In this document: piece by piece, positions 1 to 6,769 of the stretch
How the letters are laid out: each line of letters begins with the position of its first letter
Position numbering within the stretch: the first letter of the stretch is position 1
Assembly (NCBI GenBank): GCA_045638545.1
Contig: JAZUBL010000052.1
Coordinates: 1 to 16,617 of the forward strand
DNA from: UMGS1071 sp045638545
GTDB lineage: Bacteria; Bacillota; Clostridia; Oscillospirales; Acutalibacteraceae
Direction of reading: 5' to 3'
Length of the DNA stretch: 16,617 nucleotides
Notes under the pieces: generated by a model
Seen by the model: the letters and a program-made list of their open reading frames with translations, nothing else
What the model was told of the DNA's origin: nothing
Databases searched by the model: none
Made by a program: the position numbers and the translations under genes

Positions 1-199
1 ACCGCTTGGCCTCCGACTTTCCCATCTCCTGCCGCAGTGCTTCTCTCGCCTCCAACGACATGGATGTTCCCATCTGCTGCTGAATCGCATCCACCGTATC
101 GCCCGCCGCCGTTTGCATCAGGGCAAAAGACAACAGCGTAATGCCGAACAGAATCGGAACCAGCTGTAATAGTCGCTTAACAACATACCGCCAAATAAT
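1..199 (-). CDS. ABC transporter permease, Opp/Dpp/Nik (OppB) type, N-terminal part only
   Basis: The reverse strand encodes the start of a binding-protein-dependent inner-membrane permease of the peptide/nickel importer family. The visible 66 codons contain a basic start (WRYVVKRLLQ), then a first membrane segment (LVPILFGITLLSFALM), then AAGDTVDAI where the family has its APGDP-like motif, then a charged helix (SLEAREALRQEMG) typical of the first periplasmic loop. The gene leaves the window on the left. The reading frame is closed by a TAA that is also the stop codon of the upstream methyltransferase, and no ATG, GTG or TTG lies between that stop and the membrane segment. GGAGG at 206-210 is followed after 6 nt by ATT at 197-199, taken here as the start. 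The last residues seen (GKSEAKR) do not match the usual GLD-x-P continuation, so an edge frameshift or a decayed gene is possible. The substrate cannot be told. Confidence 0.72.
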   Translation of the reverse strand, partial: MIWRYVVKRLLQLVPILFGITLLSFALMQTAAGDTVDAIQQQMGTSMSLEAREALRQEMGKSEAKR

Positions 200-205
200 A
201 ACACG

Positions 206-210
206 CCTCC
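206..210 (-). promoter_or_regulatory. Shine-Dalgarno GGAGG of the permease, pointing to an ATT start
   Basis: A perfect GGAGG on the minus strand lies 18 nt past the methyltransferase stop and 6 nt before the in-frame ATT codon at 197-199. A GTG one base after the GGAGG is out of frame and too close to be used. This site is the main reason for calling a non-canonical start. Confidence 0.6.
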
Positions 211-228
211 AATTGCGAAATGCTTAAC

Positions 229-969
229 TTATTTCTGTGCGCTTACAACGAAGGTTCTTGCATAGAATTCTTCTTCGTTGTCTTTCTCTACCAGCACATG
301 GTCGTAGAGTTCTACGTTAAAAATGTGTGCGCCAAGAGAGCAGAGTGCATCAAAATCCCATGCAGGTCTCTTCTGCTTGCTCAGCGGAAGATCCAGCGCA
401 ATGCGGTTGATCACTTCCGGATCAACGCTCTTAATGTATTTTTTATGCATACGGTCAGACTCTTCTCTCAGTTCTTTCACAGCTACACCGTAGTCTGCGT
501 CAAAACGATCCAGATAGAAGTTACCGTCAAAGTTTACGATGCGGCCGCCGTGACGAAGCACGCGGAGCCACTCTTTATAAGCTTTTTCCGGTTTTTCCAG
601 GCACCACATAACGTTGCGGGAAATAACCAGATCGAAGCTTTCATCTTCAAATTCCAGGTTCTGTGCATCCATGCGCTTGAATTCGATATCCTGACGCATC
701 AATTCTGCATTTTTCTTTGCATTGGCAACCATCTCATCAGAGTAGTCAACGCCAACTACTTCGTGGCCGCACTGGGACATGAGAATCGAGAAAAATCCAG
801 GACCGCAGCCAATATCCAGCACTCTGAGGCGCTCACCTTCCGGTGCATAACGCATAATAGTATTGACCCAGCGAATTCTGTTCGGATCTTCCAGTTCTTC
901 CATATTATGTTCAGAGTAGCCTTCTGCTCGCAGATTCCAGTAATTTCTGATATTCTCTAATTGTGTCAA
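229..969 (-). CDS. Class I SAM-dependent methyltransferase
   Basis: This is a 246-residue cytosolic methyltransferase of the Rossmann-fold, UbiE/Methyltransf_11-like type. Motif I is VLDIGCGPG at residues 50-58. The acidic residue at the end of strand 2 is in VGVDYS (72-77). The post-motif region reads DLVISRNVMWCLEKPEKAY and then WLRVLRHGGRIVNFD, as in small-molecule methyltransferases. The start is TTG, because AGGGGG lies about 8 nt upstream (978-983) and no ATG fits. The gene begins 30 nt after the MATE exporter stop and is followed 29 nt later by the permease start, so the three are probably co-transcribed. That setting suggests a small exported or imported substrate, but the methyl acceptor is unknown. 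The family call is sure; the function is not. Confidence 0.9.
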   Translation of the reverse strand: MTQLENIRNYWNLRAEGYSEHNMEELEDPNRIRWVNTIMRYAPEGERLRVLDIGCGPGFFSILMSQCGHEVVGVDYSDEMVANAKKNAELMRQDIEFKRMDAQNLEFEDESFDLVISRNVMWCLEKPEKAYKEWLRVLRHGGRIVNFDGNFYLDRFDADYGVAVKELREESDRMHKKYIKSVDPEVINRIALDLPLSKQKRPAWDFDALCSLGAHIFNVELYDHVLVEKDNEEEFYARTFVVSAQK

Positions 970-999
970 TTGAAAAACCCCCTAGAATTTAATTTCATG

Positions 1000-2418
1000 T
1001 TATTCTATTACTTCACGCATCGGCACAGTTTGCTGATGCAGTGCTTTTTGCTTTTTATGAGCCTTGATTTTTTTTCGAAGGCTGCTTTTCCAGTAAAAAA
1101 TGCCAAGGCACAACGATGTAGTAGCCCATGTGATCGGATAACAGACAGCCACTGCGCCAATACTTTGCCAGATCGGTACAAAGATAAACAACAGCGCCAC
1201 ACGCAGTCCGCACATATTGGCGATTACAATGATCATCGGTACGGCAGAATTGCCGGAGCCGCGGATGGTACCGGAAAAGACTTCCAGAAATACATAAATA
1301 AAGTACAGCGGCACTGTCACAACAATGATCTCAATACCGCAGTTGATAATGCCAACATCAGGGTTCAGAATACCGAAGGCCTGTCTTGCAAAGATAAAAA
1401 CAAAGGCAGACATCAGCAAACTGAACGCAATACCGAAAATCAGGCTGAGCCGGATCCCTTTGCTGACGCGGTCATAATGTTCGGCGCCAACATTCTGTCC
1501 GGTAAATGTGGTGATCGTCTGACCAAATGCCACGATTGGCAGATAAATCAGCAGTTCCACTTCAAAGTATGCCGTAAATGCAGAAATCGCATCCGGACCA
1601 AAGCTGTTAATGTGATACTGCACCACCATATTGGAAAGTGTGATCACGATGGACTGCACACCGGCCGGAATGCCTACGCGGAAAATTCTGCGAAGCATTT
1701 CTTTGCGAATACGCATCTGACTGATCCGCAGGCGATACGGTTTTTTACACACAAACAGGTGCGTCATTACCAGAACCGCCGGAATCGTCTGCGTGACCAG
1801 CGTAGCACAGGCTACACCGGCTACACCCCACTGAAATACCGCTACAAACAGGAAATCCAGCAGTACATTCATCACACCGCCGATGGTCAGGTAAATCAAT
1901 GGATCTCTGGAATTTCCTGATGCCCGCAGAATTCCTGATCCCATATTGTAAAGAATCAGGGATGGGAGACTTAAGAAGTAAATCCGTATGTAGGTCACTG
2001 CCATGTCCAGAATCTCCAGCGGCGTGTTCATCAGCGCCAGAATCCACGGTGCCGTGATAATACCGGTCACCGCCAGCACTACGCCGCCAATGGCACCAAG
2101 CGAAACAGCTGTATGCACAGCCTGCCGCAGTTTCCTGTAATTTCGTTGTCCAAAGAAAAGGGAAACTACAACGCCGGAGCCTACCGCCATGCCGGTGAAA
2201 AAACCAACCAGCAGCGTAACAATCAAACTGCTTGCGCCAACGGCTGACATTGCATTTTTATCTGTTACGAAATTTCCGACAAAGAATACGTCAACTGCAT
2301 TGTACAGCTGCTGGATGAGACTGCTGCCCAGCAGCGGCAGTGCAAAAAAGAGCAGCTTGCGCCAAATTGATCCTGTTGTCAGATCATTTCGCTGTTTTTT
2401 TATCGAAACGGTCCGCAT
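1000..2418 (-). CDS. MATE family multidrug/metabolite efflux transporter
   Basis: This is an integral membrane antiporter of the MATE family, about 472 residues, the usual length. It shows the two-fold repeat of the family. The N-terminal half begins GSIWRKLLFFALPLLG and QQLYNAVDVFFVGNFV, and the second half restarts around RVGIPAGVQSIVITLSNMVV. Roughly twelve hydrophobic segments can be read. MATE proteins export cations, drugs or metabolites using Na+ or H+ gradients. The start is placed at the second of two adjacent ATGs (2416-2418), because AGAGG at 2426-2430 lies 7 nt upstream. A longer frame starting at 2448 would contain that ribosome site and is less likely. It is the first gene of a probable operon with a methyltransferase and an ABC permease, driven by the promoter at 2475-2483. 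The substrate is unknown. Confidence 0.93.
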   Translation of the reverse strand: MRTVSIKKQRNDLTTGSIWRKLLFFALPLLGSSLIQQLYNAVDVFFVGNFVTDKNAMSAVGASSLIVTLLVGFFTGMAVGSGVVVSLFFGQRNYRKLRQAVHTAVSLGAIGGVVLAVTGIITAPWILALMNTPLEILDMAVTYIRIYFLSLPSLILYNMGSGILRASGNSRDPLIYLTIGGVMNVLLDFLFVAVFQWGVAGVACATLVTQTIPAVLVMTHLFVCKKPYRLRISQMRIRKEMLRRIFRVGIPAGVQSIVITLSNMVVQYHINSFGPDAISAFTAYFEVELLIYLPIVAFGQTITTFTGQNVGAEHYDRVSKGIRLSLIFGIAFSLLMSAFVFIFARQAFGILNPDVGIINCGIEIIVVTVPLYFIYVFLEVFSGTIRGSGNSAVPMIIVIANMCGLRVALLFIFVPIWQSIGAVAVCYPITWATTSLCLGIFYWKSSLRKKIKAHKKQKALHQQTVPMREVIE

Positions 2419-2459
2419 CATTACACCTCTTCTGGTCTTTTCATACAAAACCTACTTCT

Positions 2460-2468
2460 TTATCCACA
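2460..2468 (+). promoter_or_regulatory. Single consensus DnaA-box sequence TTATCCACA at the MATE transcription start
   Basis: TTATCCACA matches the strict bacterial DnaA-box consensus. It sits 7 to 15 nt downstream of the -10 element of the MATE promoter, so it overlaps the expected first transcribed base. Only one copy was seen, so this is not an origin. It may be a chance match or a DnaA-responsive site. Confidence 0.3.
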
Positions 2469-2474
2469 GTTATT

Positions 2475-2483
2475 ATTATACCA
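2475..2483 (-). promoter_or_regulatory. Extended -10 promoter of the MATE-methyltransferase-permease operon
   Basis: The minus strand reads TGGTATAAT, a perfect -10 hexamer with the extended TGn element. The -35 region 17-18 bp upstream (TAGGAA/TTAGGA) is poor, which fits an extended -10 promoter. It lies 56 nt before the MATE start codon. Confidence 0.7.
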
Positions 2484-2540
2484 TTTTCCCTGTTCTCTTC
2501 CTAAACATTTTTTAAAAAAAGTTCATGCTAATCGACTAAT

Positions 2541-2616
2541 TTTTCTCATTAGCTATTAAAATTCTTTTAATTGAGAAAATTTAATCATCCTCTTTTTGCA
2601 TGTTTTCTCATTAAAA
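2541..2616. repeat. AT-rich inverted and direct repeats of a TTTTCTCATTAAAA-like motif
   Basis: TTTTCTCA (2541-2548) pairs with TGAGAAAA (2572-2579), and ATTAAAA (2555-2561) pairs with TTTTAAT (2565-2571), leaving a 3-nt loop and one 6-nt bulge. A further copy, TTTTCTCATTAAAA (2603-2616), can pair with 2565-2579 instead. The stretch lies between the lipoprotein terminator and the MATE promoter. It could be a protein-binding region upstream of that promoter or a structured leftover. Its function is not known. Confidence 0.5.
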
Positions 2617-2628
2617 ACTGCAAAATCC

Positions 2629-2660
2629 CAAAAAGAAAAGCAGCCTGCTGCCAGGCCGCT
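2629..2660 (-). terminator. Rho-independent terminator of the malQ-nnr-lipoprotein operon
   Basis: On the minus strand AGCGGCCTG (2652-2660) pairs with CAGGCTGCT (2639-2647) across a GCAG loop, with one G-U pair. A T-rich tail (TTTCTTTTT) follows. It starts 9 nt after the lipoprotein stop codon. Confidence 0.88.
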
Positions 2661-2669
2661 TTCTATCTT

Positions 2670-3182
2670 TCAGGCTATCTGATTGTTCTGCGGATCAAAT
2701 ATTACTGTGAGATTTTCCGTTTTCAGTTCCAGAATTCTCCCCGCTTCATCTGCTGTAATCTGAAATGCTTCTCCATTGACGGAACCGGAAAACACGTTTT
2801 CTCCCACCGATTCCAGCCTTTCATAAGCCTGTGCACTGTTGAGAATATCCGCAATCTGCAGAAAACAACAGGACAATGGCAGCGTTTCTTTCTGGACTGT
2901 ATATTCCATCCCATCATACAGCAATGACGCCTCCGTTCCGTTTTGTCTATACTGCAAACCGTTCATCGAACCGGATTCTGTCACCGTTATTTCTGTTTTC
3001 TGTGCCAGATTATGGAAAACGTAGCATTCCCAGTTTTGCTCTCCCATCTGGAGTACAGCCGGACAGTCAAATGTCAGCTGCAATTCCTCCGGCTTCACTG
3101 TTTTGGAAAAGAAGCCTTCTCCGCAGCCGCAAAGCAGAAAACACAGCACCGGAATTATCGCAGAAACAAGCCATTTTCTCAT
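2670..3182 (-). CDS. Small predicted lipoprotein of unknown function
   Basis: A 170-residue exported protein. The N-terminus is basic (MRKW), followed by a hydrophobic stretch and a lipobox LCGC ending at Cys20, so signal peptidase II cleavage and membrane anchoring outside the cell are expected. The mature part has no motif recognised here. It looks beta-rich, with alternating polar and hydrophobic runs (LQLTFDCPAVLQM, GEAFQITADEAGRILELKT), and could adopt a LolA/LppX-like or beta-sandwich fold, but this is a guess. AGGTGA lies 6 nt upstream of the ATG. The gap after the epimerase/dehydratase gene is only 11 nt, so the ribosome site nearly touches that gene's stop. It is the last gene of the malQ operon and ends just before a terminator. 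Confidence 0.85.
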   Translation of the reverse strand: MRKWLVSAIIPVLCFLLCGCGEGFFSKTVKPEELQLTFDCPAVLQMGEQNWECYVFHNLAQKTEITVTESGSMNGLQYRQNGTEASLLYDGMEYTVQKETLPLSCCFLQIADILNSAQAYERLESVGENVFSGSVNGEAFQITADEAGRILELKTENLTVIFDPQNNQIA

Positions 3183-3193
3183 GCAATCACCTG

Positions 3194-4750
3194 TTACTCA
3201 AATTCTGAGAACAGCTCTGCCATTGCCTCCACCATCTGGGTTGGCGTCATACCGCGCTGTGAGTACCGTGATGCACAGAGATCACCGGCTCTGCCGTGGA
3301 GATATACACCACAGTAAGCCGCTGCAAAAGCCGGAATTCCCTGTGCACACAGGCCGGCGATCAAACCGGCAAGTACGTCACCGCTGCCGCCTTTTGCCAT
3401 GCCGGCATTGCCGGTGGTATTGTAGGCAACCTTGCCCCATGTAAGAGACAGTTCTTCGTTGGAAATACTGCAGTCCGGATGAACGATCAGTGTATTATGG
3501 CCTTTCAGCACCAATGTTACACCGTACTCTGCCGCAAATGCTTTCGCAGTCCCTATACGGTCTGCTTCCACTTCTTTTGTGGAAATCCCCATCAGCCGTG
3601 CCATTTCACCGGGATGTGGTGTGAGGATAACCGGCACTGCTGCCGCTCTCAGTATATCTATATTCCTGGCAACAGCATTTATGCCGTCTGCATCGAGAAT
3701 CAGAGGTATACGGGATTTCTGGATCAGCGTGTAAACCAGTTCATCAGTCAGTGCACTTTGACCCAGTCCACAGCCGATCAGGCAGGCAGTTGCTTTCTCC
3801 TGTTTCTCCAGGATAAGGGAAAGCGAAGCTTCCGGATAATCCGGCGAAAGCACCGTATACACGGGTTCAATGACGTTAGAGGCCACGATTGGATAGATAG
3901 AACGCGGCAGCGCAACGTCTACAATACCAACGCCGGAACGAACTGCCGCAGAAGCTGCCAGCACCGCAGCACCTGCCATGCCTTCACTACCGCACACTGC
4001 CAGCAGACGGCCGTAAGTTCCCTTGTTGCTTTCCGGATCACGAGGTTTCAAAACGGCCTTTATATCCTCCGCATCGGTCATGAAAATATCGTAAGCCTGC
4101 TCCTGCACGCATTTTTTACCAATGCCAACCTGAGACAGTTTGATCTCACCGCATTCATACTTAGCCGGGCGGAACAGATGCACCGGCTTTAAAGTTGTAA
4201 ATGTCACCGTTGCATCTGCTTTGATATGAACACCGGATACAGCGCCGCTGTCACCATTCAGGCCGCTTGGAATATCCACAGCAATCACGTCTGCGTCTGA
4301 AGCATTGACTGCCGCAAATACAGGCTGCAATTTCTCACTGACTTCTCCGTGAAATCCAATGCCGTACACTGCATCTACCAGAATATCCGCACTTTGAATG
4401 GAAAGCTGTACATCGGCCGGATCATCCTGCAGGCTGTATACTTTTACAGAAGTATCACGAAGATCTGCTAGCTTCTGCTTTGCCAGCTCCGTTACAGGAA
4501 GACCATCTACAAGAAGAACTGTCATGGAACCACAGATGTCGCACAAACGCTGGGCAACAACAAAACCATCGCCGCCATTGTTGCCTTTGCCGCATAAAAT
4601 CACAATGCGCTTTTCATCCAGATCGTAACGGTCACGGATAAATCCCGCCACCGCTGCACCGGCAGTATCCATCAGGTCGGAATAGGAACAGCCGGACATT
4701 ACAGCCCGCTCTTCCAGTGTGCGCATCTGCTGACAGGTCAATACTTTCAT
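3194..4750 (-). CDS. nnr: Bifunctional NAD(P)H-hydrate epimerase / ADP-dependent NAD(P)H-hydrate dehydratase
   Basis: This cytosolic metabolite-repair enzyme of 518 residues has both halves of the Nnr pathway. The N-terminal YjeF_N domain (about 1-210) epimerises R-NADHX/NADPHX. It carries GKGNNGGDGFV (54-64) and VDIPSGLNGD. The C-terminal ribokinase-like YjeF_C domain (about 235-515) dehydrates S-NADHX with ADP. It carries LTPHPGEM, LKGHNTLI and GNAGMAKGGSGDV (447-459), whose final Asp is the expected catalytic residue. The length is normal for the fused bacterial form. GGAG lies 8 nt before the ATG. It starts 27 nt after malQ ends and is followed closely by the lipoprotein gene, so it should be transcribed from the malQ promoter. 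Both domains look intact. Confidence 0.96.
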   Translation of the reverse strand: MKVLTCQQMRTLEERAVMSGCSYSDLMDTAGAAVAGFIRDRYDLDEKRIVILCGKGNNGGDGFVVAQRLCDICGSMTVLLVDGLPVTELAKQKLADLRDTSVKVYSLQDDPADVQLSIQSADILVDAVYGIGFHGEVSEKLQPVFAAVNASDADVIAVDIPSGLNGDSGAVSGVHIKADATVTFTTLKPVHLFRPAKYECGEIKLSQVGIGKKCVQEQAYDIFMTDAEDIKAVLKPRDPESNKGTYGRLLAVCGSEGMAGAAVLAASAAVRSGVGIVDVALPRSIYPIVASNVIEPVYTVLSPDYPEASLSLILEKQEKATACLIGCGLGQSALTDELVYTLIQKSRIPLILDADGINAVARNIDILRAAAVPVILTPHPGEMARLMGISTKEVEADRIGTAKAFAAEYGVTLVLKGHNTLIVHPDCSISNEELSLTWGKVAYNTTGNAGMAKGGSGDVLAGLIAGLCAQGIPAFAAAYCGVYLHGRAGDLCASRYSQRGMTPTQMVEAMAELFSEFE

Positions 4751-4777
4751 GGCAGTCTCCTTTTCTATATCTGTCTT

Positions 4778-6283
4778 TTAGATTCTGTTTTCTTTTTCTG
4801 CAAGTTTCTTCATTTTGCCAGCCAGGCCTTTGCCCATCTGGTTTTTGCGCAGTCTCCACTGCCAGTTCAGACCCATTGTGGATGGGAAATTCATGCGGGC
4901 ATCGTTATCGAGGCAGAGCAGATCCTGTGCCTGGAAAATTACAGTTCTGCCAACGCCGCTGTATGCTTTCTTCAACATACCCCAAGGAATCTGTTCAATT
5001 GTTTTGACACCAAGATAATTCATGGTGTAATTCTGTACCCAATCGTTCTGGTTTTTAAAGTAACCAAGAATGGTCTCGTTATCATGAGTACCGCCGTAAA
5101 CAATAGTGTTCTCGGTGTAATTCTCCGGGAAGTGGTCGTTATTCGGGTCACCGTTAAAACCAAACTGCATGATCTTCATACCAGGATAGTCGTTCTGGCT
5201 GCGCAGCTTTACAACTGCATCTACTACAACGCCAAGGTCTTCTGCAATAATGCGGCCGCTGTCTACAACGCTGTTGATTGCTTCTGTCAGCTTCTTGCCA
5301 GGGCCCTTTCTATAAATACCATTGCGTGCTGTGTCATCTTTAGCCGGAATTGCAAAATAGCGCACTACGCCGATAAAATGGTCAATGCGGATAAAATCAT
5401 ACAGGCGGGAAGCATAACGCATACGCTTCTTCCACCATGCAAAACCATCTGCTTCCATTGCTTTCCAGTCATACAGCGGGTTGCCCCAGAGCTGGCCATC
5501 TGCAGAGAAGTCATCCGGCGGAACACCGGCAACCTTTTTCGGTGCCAGTTTCTTGTCCAGTTGGAACAGATGTGGGTTCACCCAAACGTCTGCGCTGTCC
5601 ATTGCAAGGTAGATCGGAATATCGCCGATAATACGGATACCGTTATCATGTGCGTATGTCAGCATAGCATCCCATTGGGAGTAGAACTTGTACTGGCAGA
5701 ATTTCCAGAAGTTAATCTCCTCTTTCAGCAGATCGCTGTAACGCTGCATTGCTTCCTGCTCACGCATTTTAATATCCTTTGGCCACTCCTGCCAGGATTT
5801 ATATTTGAAGTAATTTTTTAACGCCATAAACAGGGTGTAATTTTCCAGCCAGCCTACGTTGGTCTCGCAGAAGATCTTGTAGGATTCTGTTTCCTGGTGC
5901 TTGCTGTTGGCAAATGCTTTGCGCAGCACGTCAAAACGGCCATTATAAATCATGCCGTAGTTTACGTGTGTGCAGTCTTCCTGCCATTTATATTTTGTCA
6001 CGTCGCGCTTTGTCAGCAGGCCTTCTTCAATGAGCATATCAAGATCAATAAAATATGGATTGCCTGCGAATGCAGAGTAGGACTGGTACGGGCTGTCACC
6101 ATAGCTGGTTGGGCCTACCGGCAGTACCTGCCAGTACTTCTGGCCGGCACTTTTTAAAAAGTCGATAAAACGGTATGCCTCAGCGCCCATTGTACCGATG
6201 CCGTAGTTGGATGGAAGGCTGCTGATGTGCAGAAGCACACCTGCGCCTCTTTCATGTATTTTTTTCTCTTTTGCAGAGCCCAT
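4778..6283 (-). CDS. malQ: 4-alpha-glucanotransferase (amylomaltase, GH77)
   Basis: This 501-residue cytosolic enzyme moves alpha-1,4-glucan segments between maltodextrins and releases glucose. It is the typical single-domain GH77 length. N-terminal family signatures are GVLLHISSLPS and QVLPVGPTSYGDSPYQSYSA. Further on are GDIPIY (220-225) and the substrate loop PDDFSADGQLWGNP (256-269). Expected catalytic residues are visible: nucleophile Asp301 in RIDHF, acid/base Glu348 in AEDLG, and Asp401 in GTHDNET. AGAGGTG lies 8 nt upstream of the ATG. It is the first gene of the operon with nnr and the lipoprotein, driven by a consensus-like promoter. No other maltodextrin gene is in view and no clear catabolite-repression site was found. 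Confidence 0.97.
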   Translation of the reverse strand: MGSAKEKKIHERGAGVLLHISSLPSNYGIGTMGAEAYRFIDFLKSAGQKYWQVLPVGPTSYGDSPYQSYSAFAGNPYFIDLDMLIEEGLLTKRDVTKYKWQEDCTHVNYGMIYNGRFDVLRKAFANSKHQETESYKIFCETNVGWLENYTLFMALKNYFKYKSWQEWPKDIKMREQEAMQRYSDLLKEEINFWKFCQYKFYSQWDAMLTYAHDNGIRIIGDIPIYLAMDSADVWVNPHLFQLDKKLAPKKVAGVPPDDFSADGQLWGNPLYDWKAMEADGFAWWKKRMRYASRLYDFIRIDHFIGVVRYFAIPAKDDTARNGIYRKGPGKKLTEAINSVVDSGRIIAEDLGVVVDAVVKLRSQNDYPGMKIMQFGFNGDPNNDHFPENYTENTIVYGGTHDNETILGYFKNQNDWVQNYTMNYLGVKTIEQIPWGMLKKAYSGVGRTVIFQAQDLLCLDNDARMNFPSTMGLNWQWRLRKNQMGKGLAGKMKKLAEKENRI

Positions 6284-6330
6284 AATAGTGTCACCTCTAA
6301 TAGTGGTTTTGTTACTTTTTCACAACTTTA

Positions 6331-6359
6331 ACAATAACAAAAATCATTTCCAATGTCAA
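6331..6359 (-). promoter_or_regulatory. Sigma-A-type promoter of the malQ operon
   Basis: The minus strand has TTGACA (6354-6359), a 17-bp spacer and TATTGT (6331-6336). This is a perfect -35 and a good -10 at ideal spacing. The predicted start site near 6324 gives a leader of about 40 nt. It is divergent from the pheST promoter. Confidence 0.82.
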
Positions 6360-6403
6360 TATGTACACTTCCCAGAATTTCCCTTTCTGTAAAAAATCCT
6401 TGC

Positions 6404-6432
6404 TTGCAATCCGCAAAAATCCATGGTATAGT
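6404..6432 (+). promoter_or_regulatory. Promoter of the pheST T-box transcript
   Basis: TTGCAA (6404-6409), a 17-bp spacer and TATAGT (6427-6432), with an extended -10 TGG directly before it. The start site should be near 6439, ahead of the T-box leader. Confidence 0.8.
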
Positions 6433-6465
6433 ATAGATTAGTTCCTATATTAATTAGATATCCCG

Positions 6466-6726
6466 AAATGCGATGAAAAAGAAAAGTACCGTTTTACTGC
6501 CGAACAGAGAGAACCGGTCATGGGCTGAAAGCCGGTTTGCGGATAAGATTACGGGAAGTTCCCTTTGGAGCAGCATGGTTGAACGTTGATTCAGTAGATC
6601 ATGCCGGTTTGTCCCCGTTAGCAGACACAATGCTGTTTGGCATAAGTGCCTGCATTTTGCAGGAATATGGGTGGTACCGCGGAGTTTTCTCGTCTTCGTC
6701 CCTGTTTGGGGCGAGGACGTTTTTTT
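6466..6726 (+). ncRNA. T-box riboswitch leader of pheST (Phe specifier UUC)
   Basis: This leader senses uncharged tRNA-Phe and controls read-through into pheST. The conserved T-box TGGTACCGCG is at 6672-6681. Stem I spans about 6468-6576 (base ATGC/GCAT). It contains the AGAGAG segment and the hairpin AACCGG (6512-6517)/CCGGTT (6532-6537), and its 3' side reads GAAGTTCCCTTTGGAGC. In the usual layout that places the specifier codon at 6559-6561, TTC, which encodes phenylalanine and agrees with the genes downstream. A terminator hairpin ends the leader, and the T-box is positioned to form the competing antiterminator. Base pairing of a bound tRNA NCCA end to the T-box bulge is established knowledge of the class. 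The exact stem borders are my reading. Confidence 0.95.
6691..6726 (+). terminator. T-box attenuator terminator
   Basis: CGTCTTCGTCCC (6691-6702) pairs with GGGGCGAGGACG (6708-6719) over a TGTTT loop, with two G-U pairs, followed by seven T. It is expected to form when tRNA-Phe is charged and to stop transcription about 45 nt before pheS. Confidence 0.93.
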
Positions 6727-6769
6727 ATTTTGTTAACACTATTTTATATAGAGGAAAGGATGAATTCTA

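Noticed and set aside
961..1920. A 319-codon open frame on the plus strand opposite the MATE gene
   Set aside because: The minus-strand MATE protein has unmistakable membrane repeats. The plus-strand translation is polar, His- and Asn-rich and has no family features.
6285..6330. Catabolite-repression (cre) site in the malQ leader
   Set aside because: I looked for the WTGNAANCGNWNNCW pattern. The nearest stretches lack the central CG.
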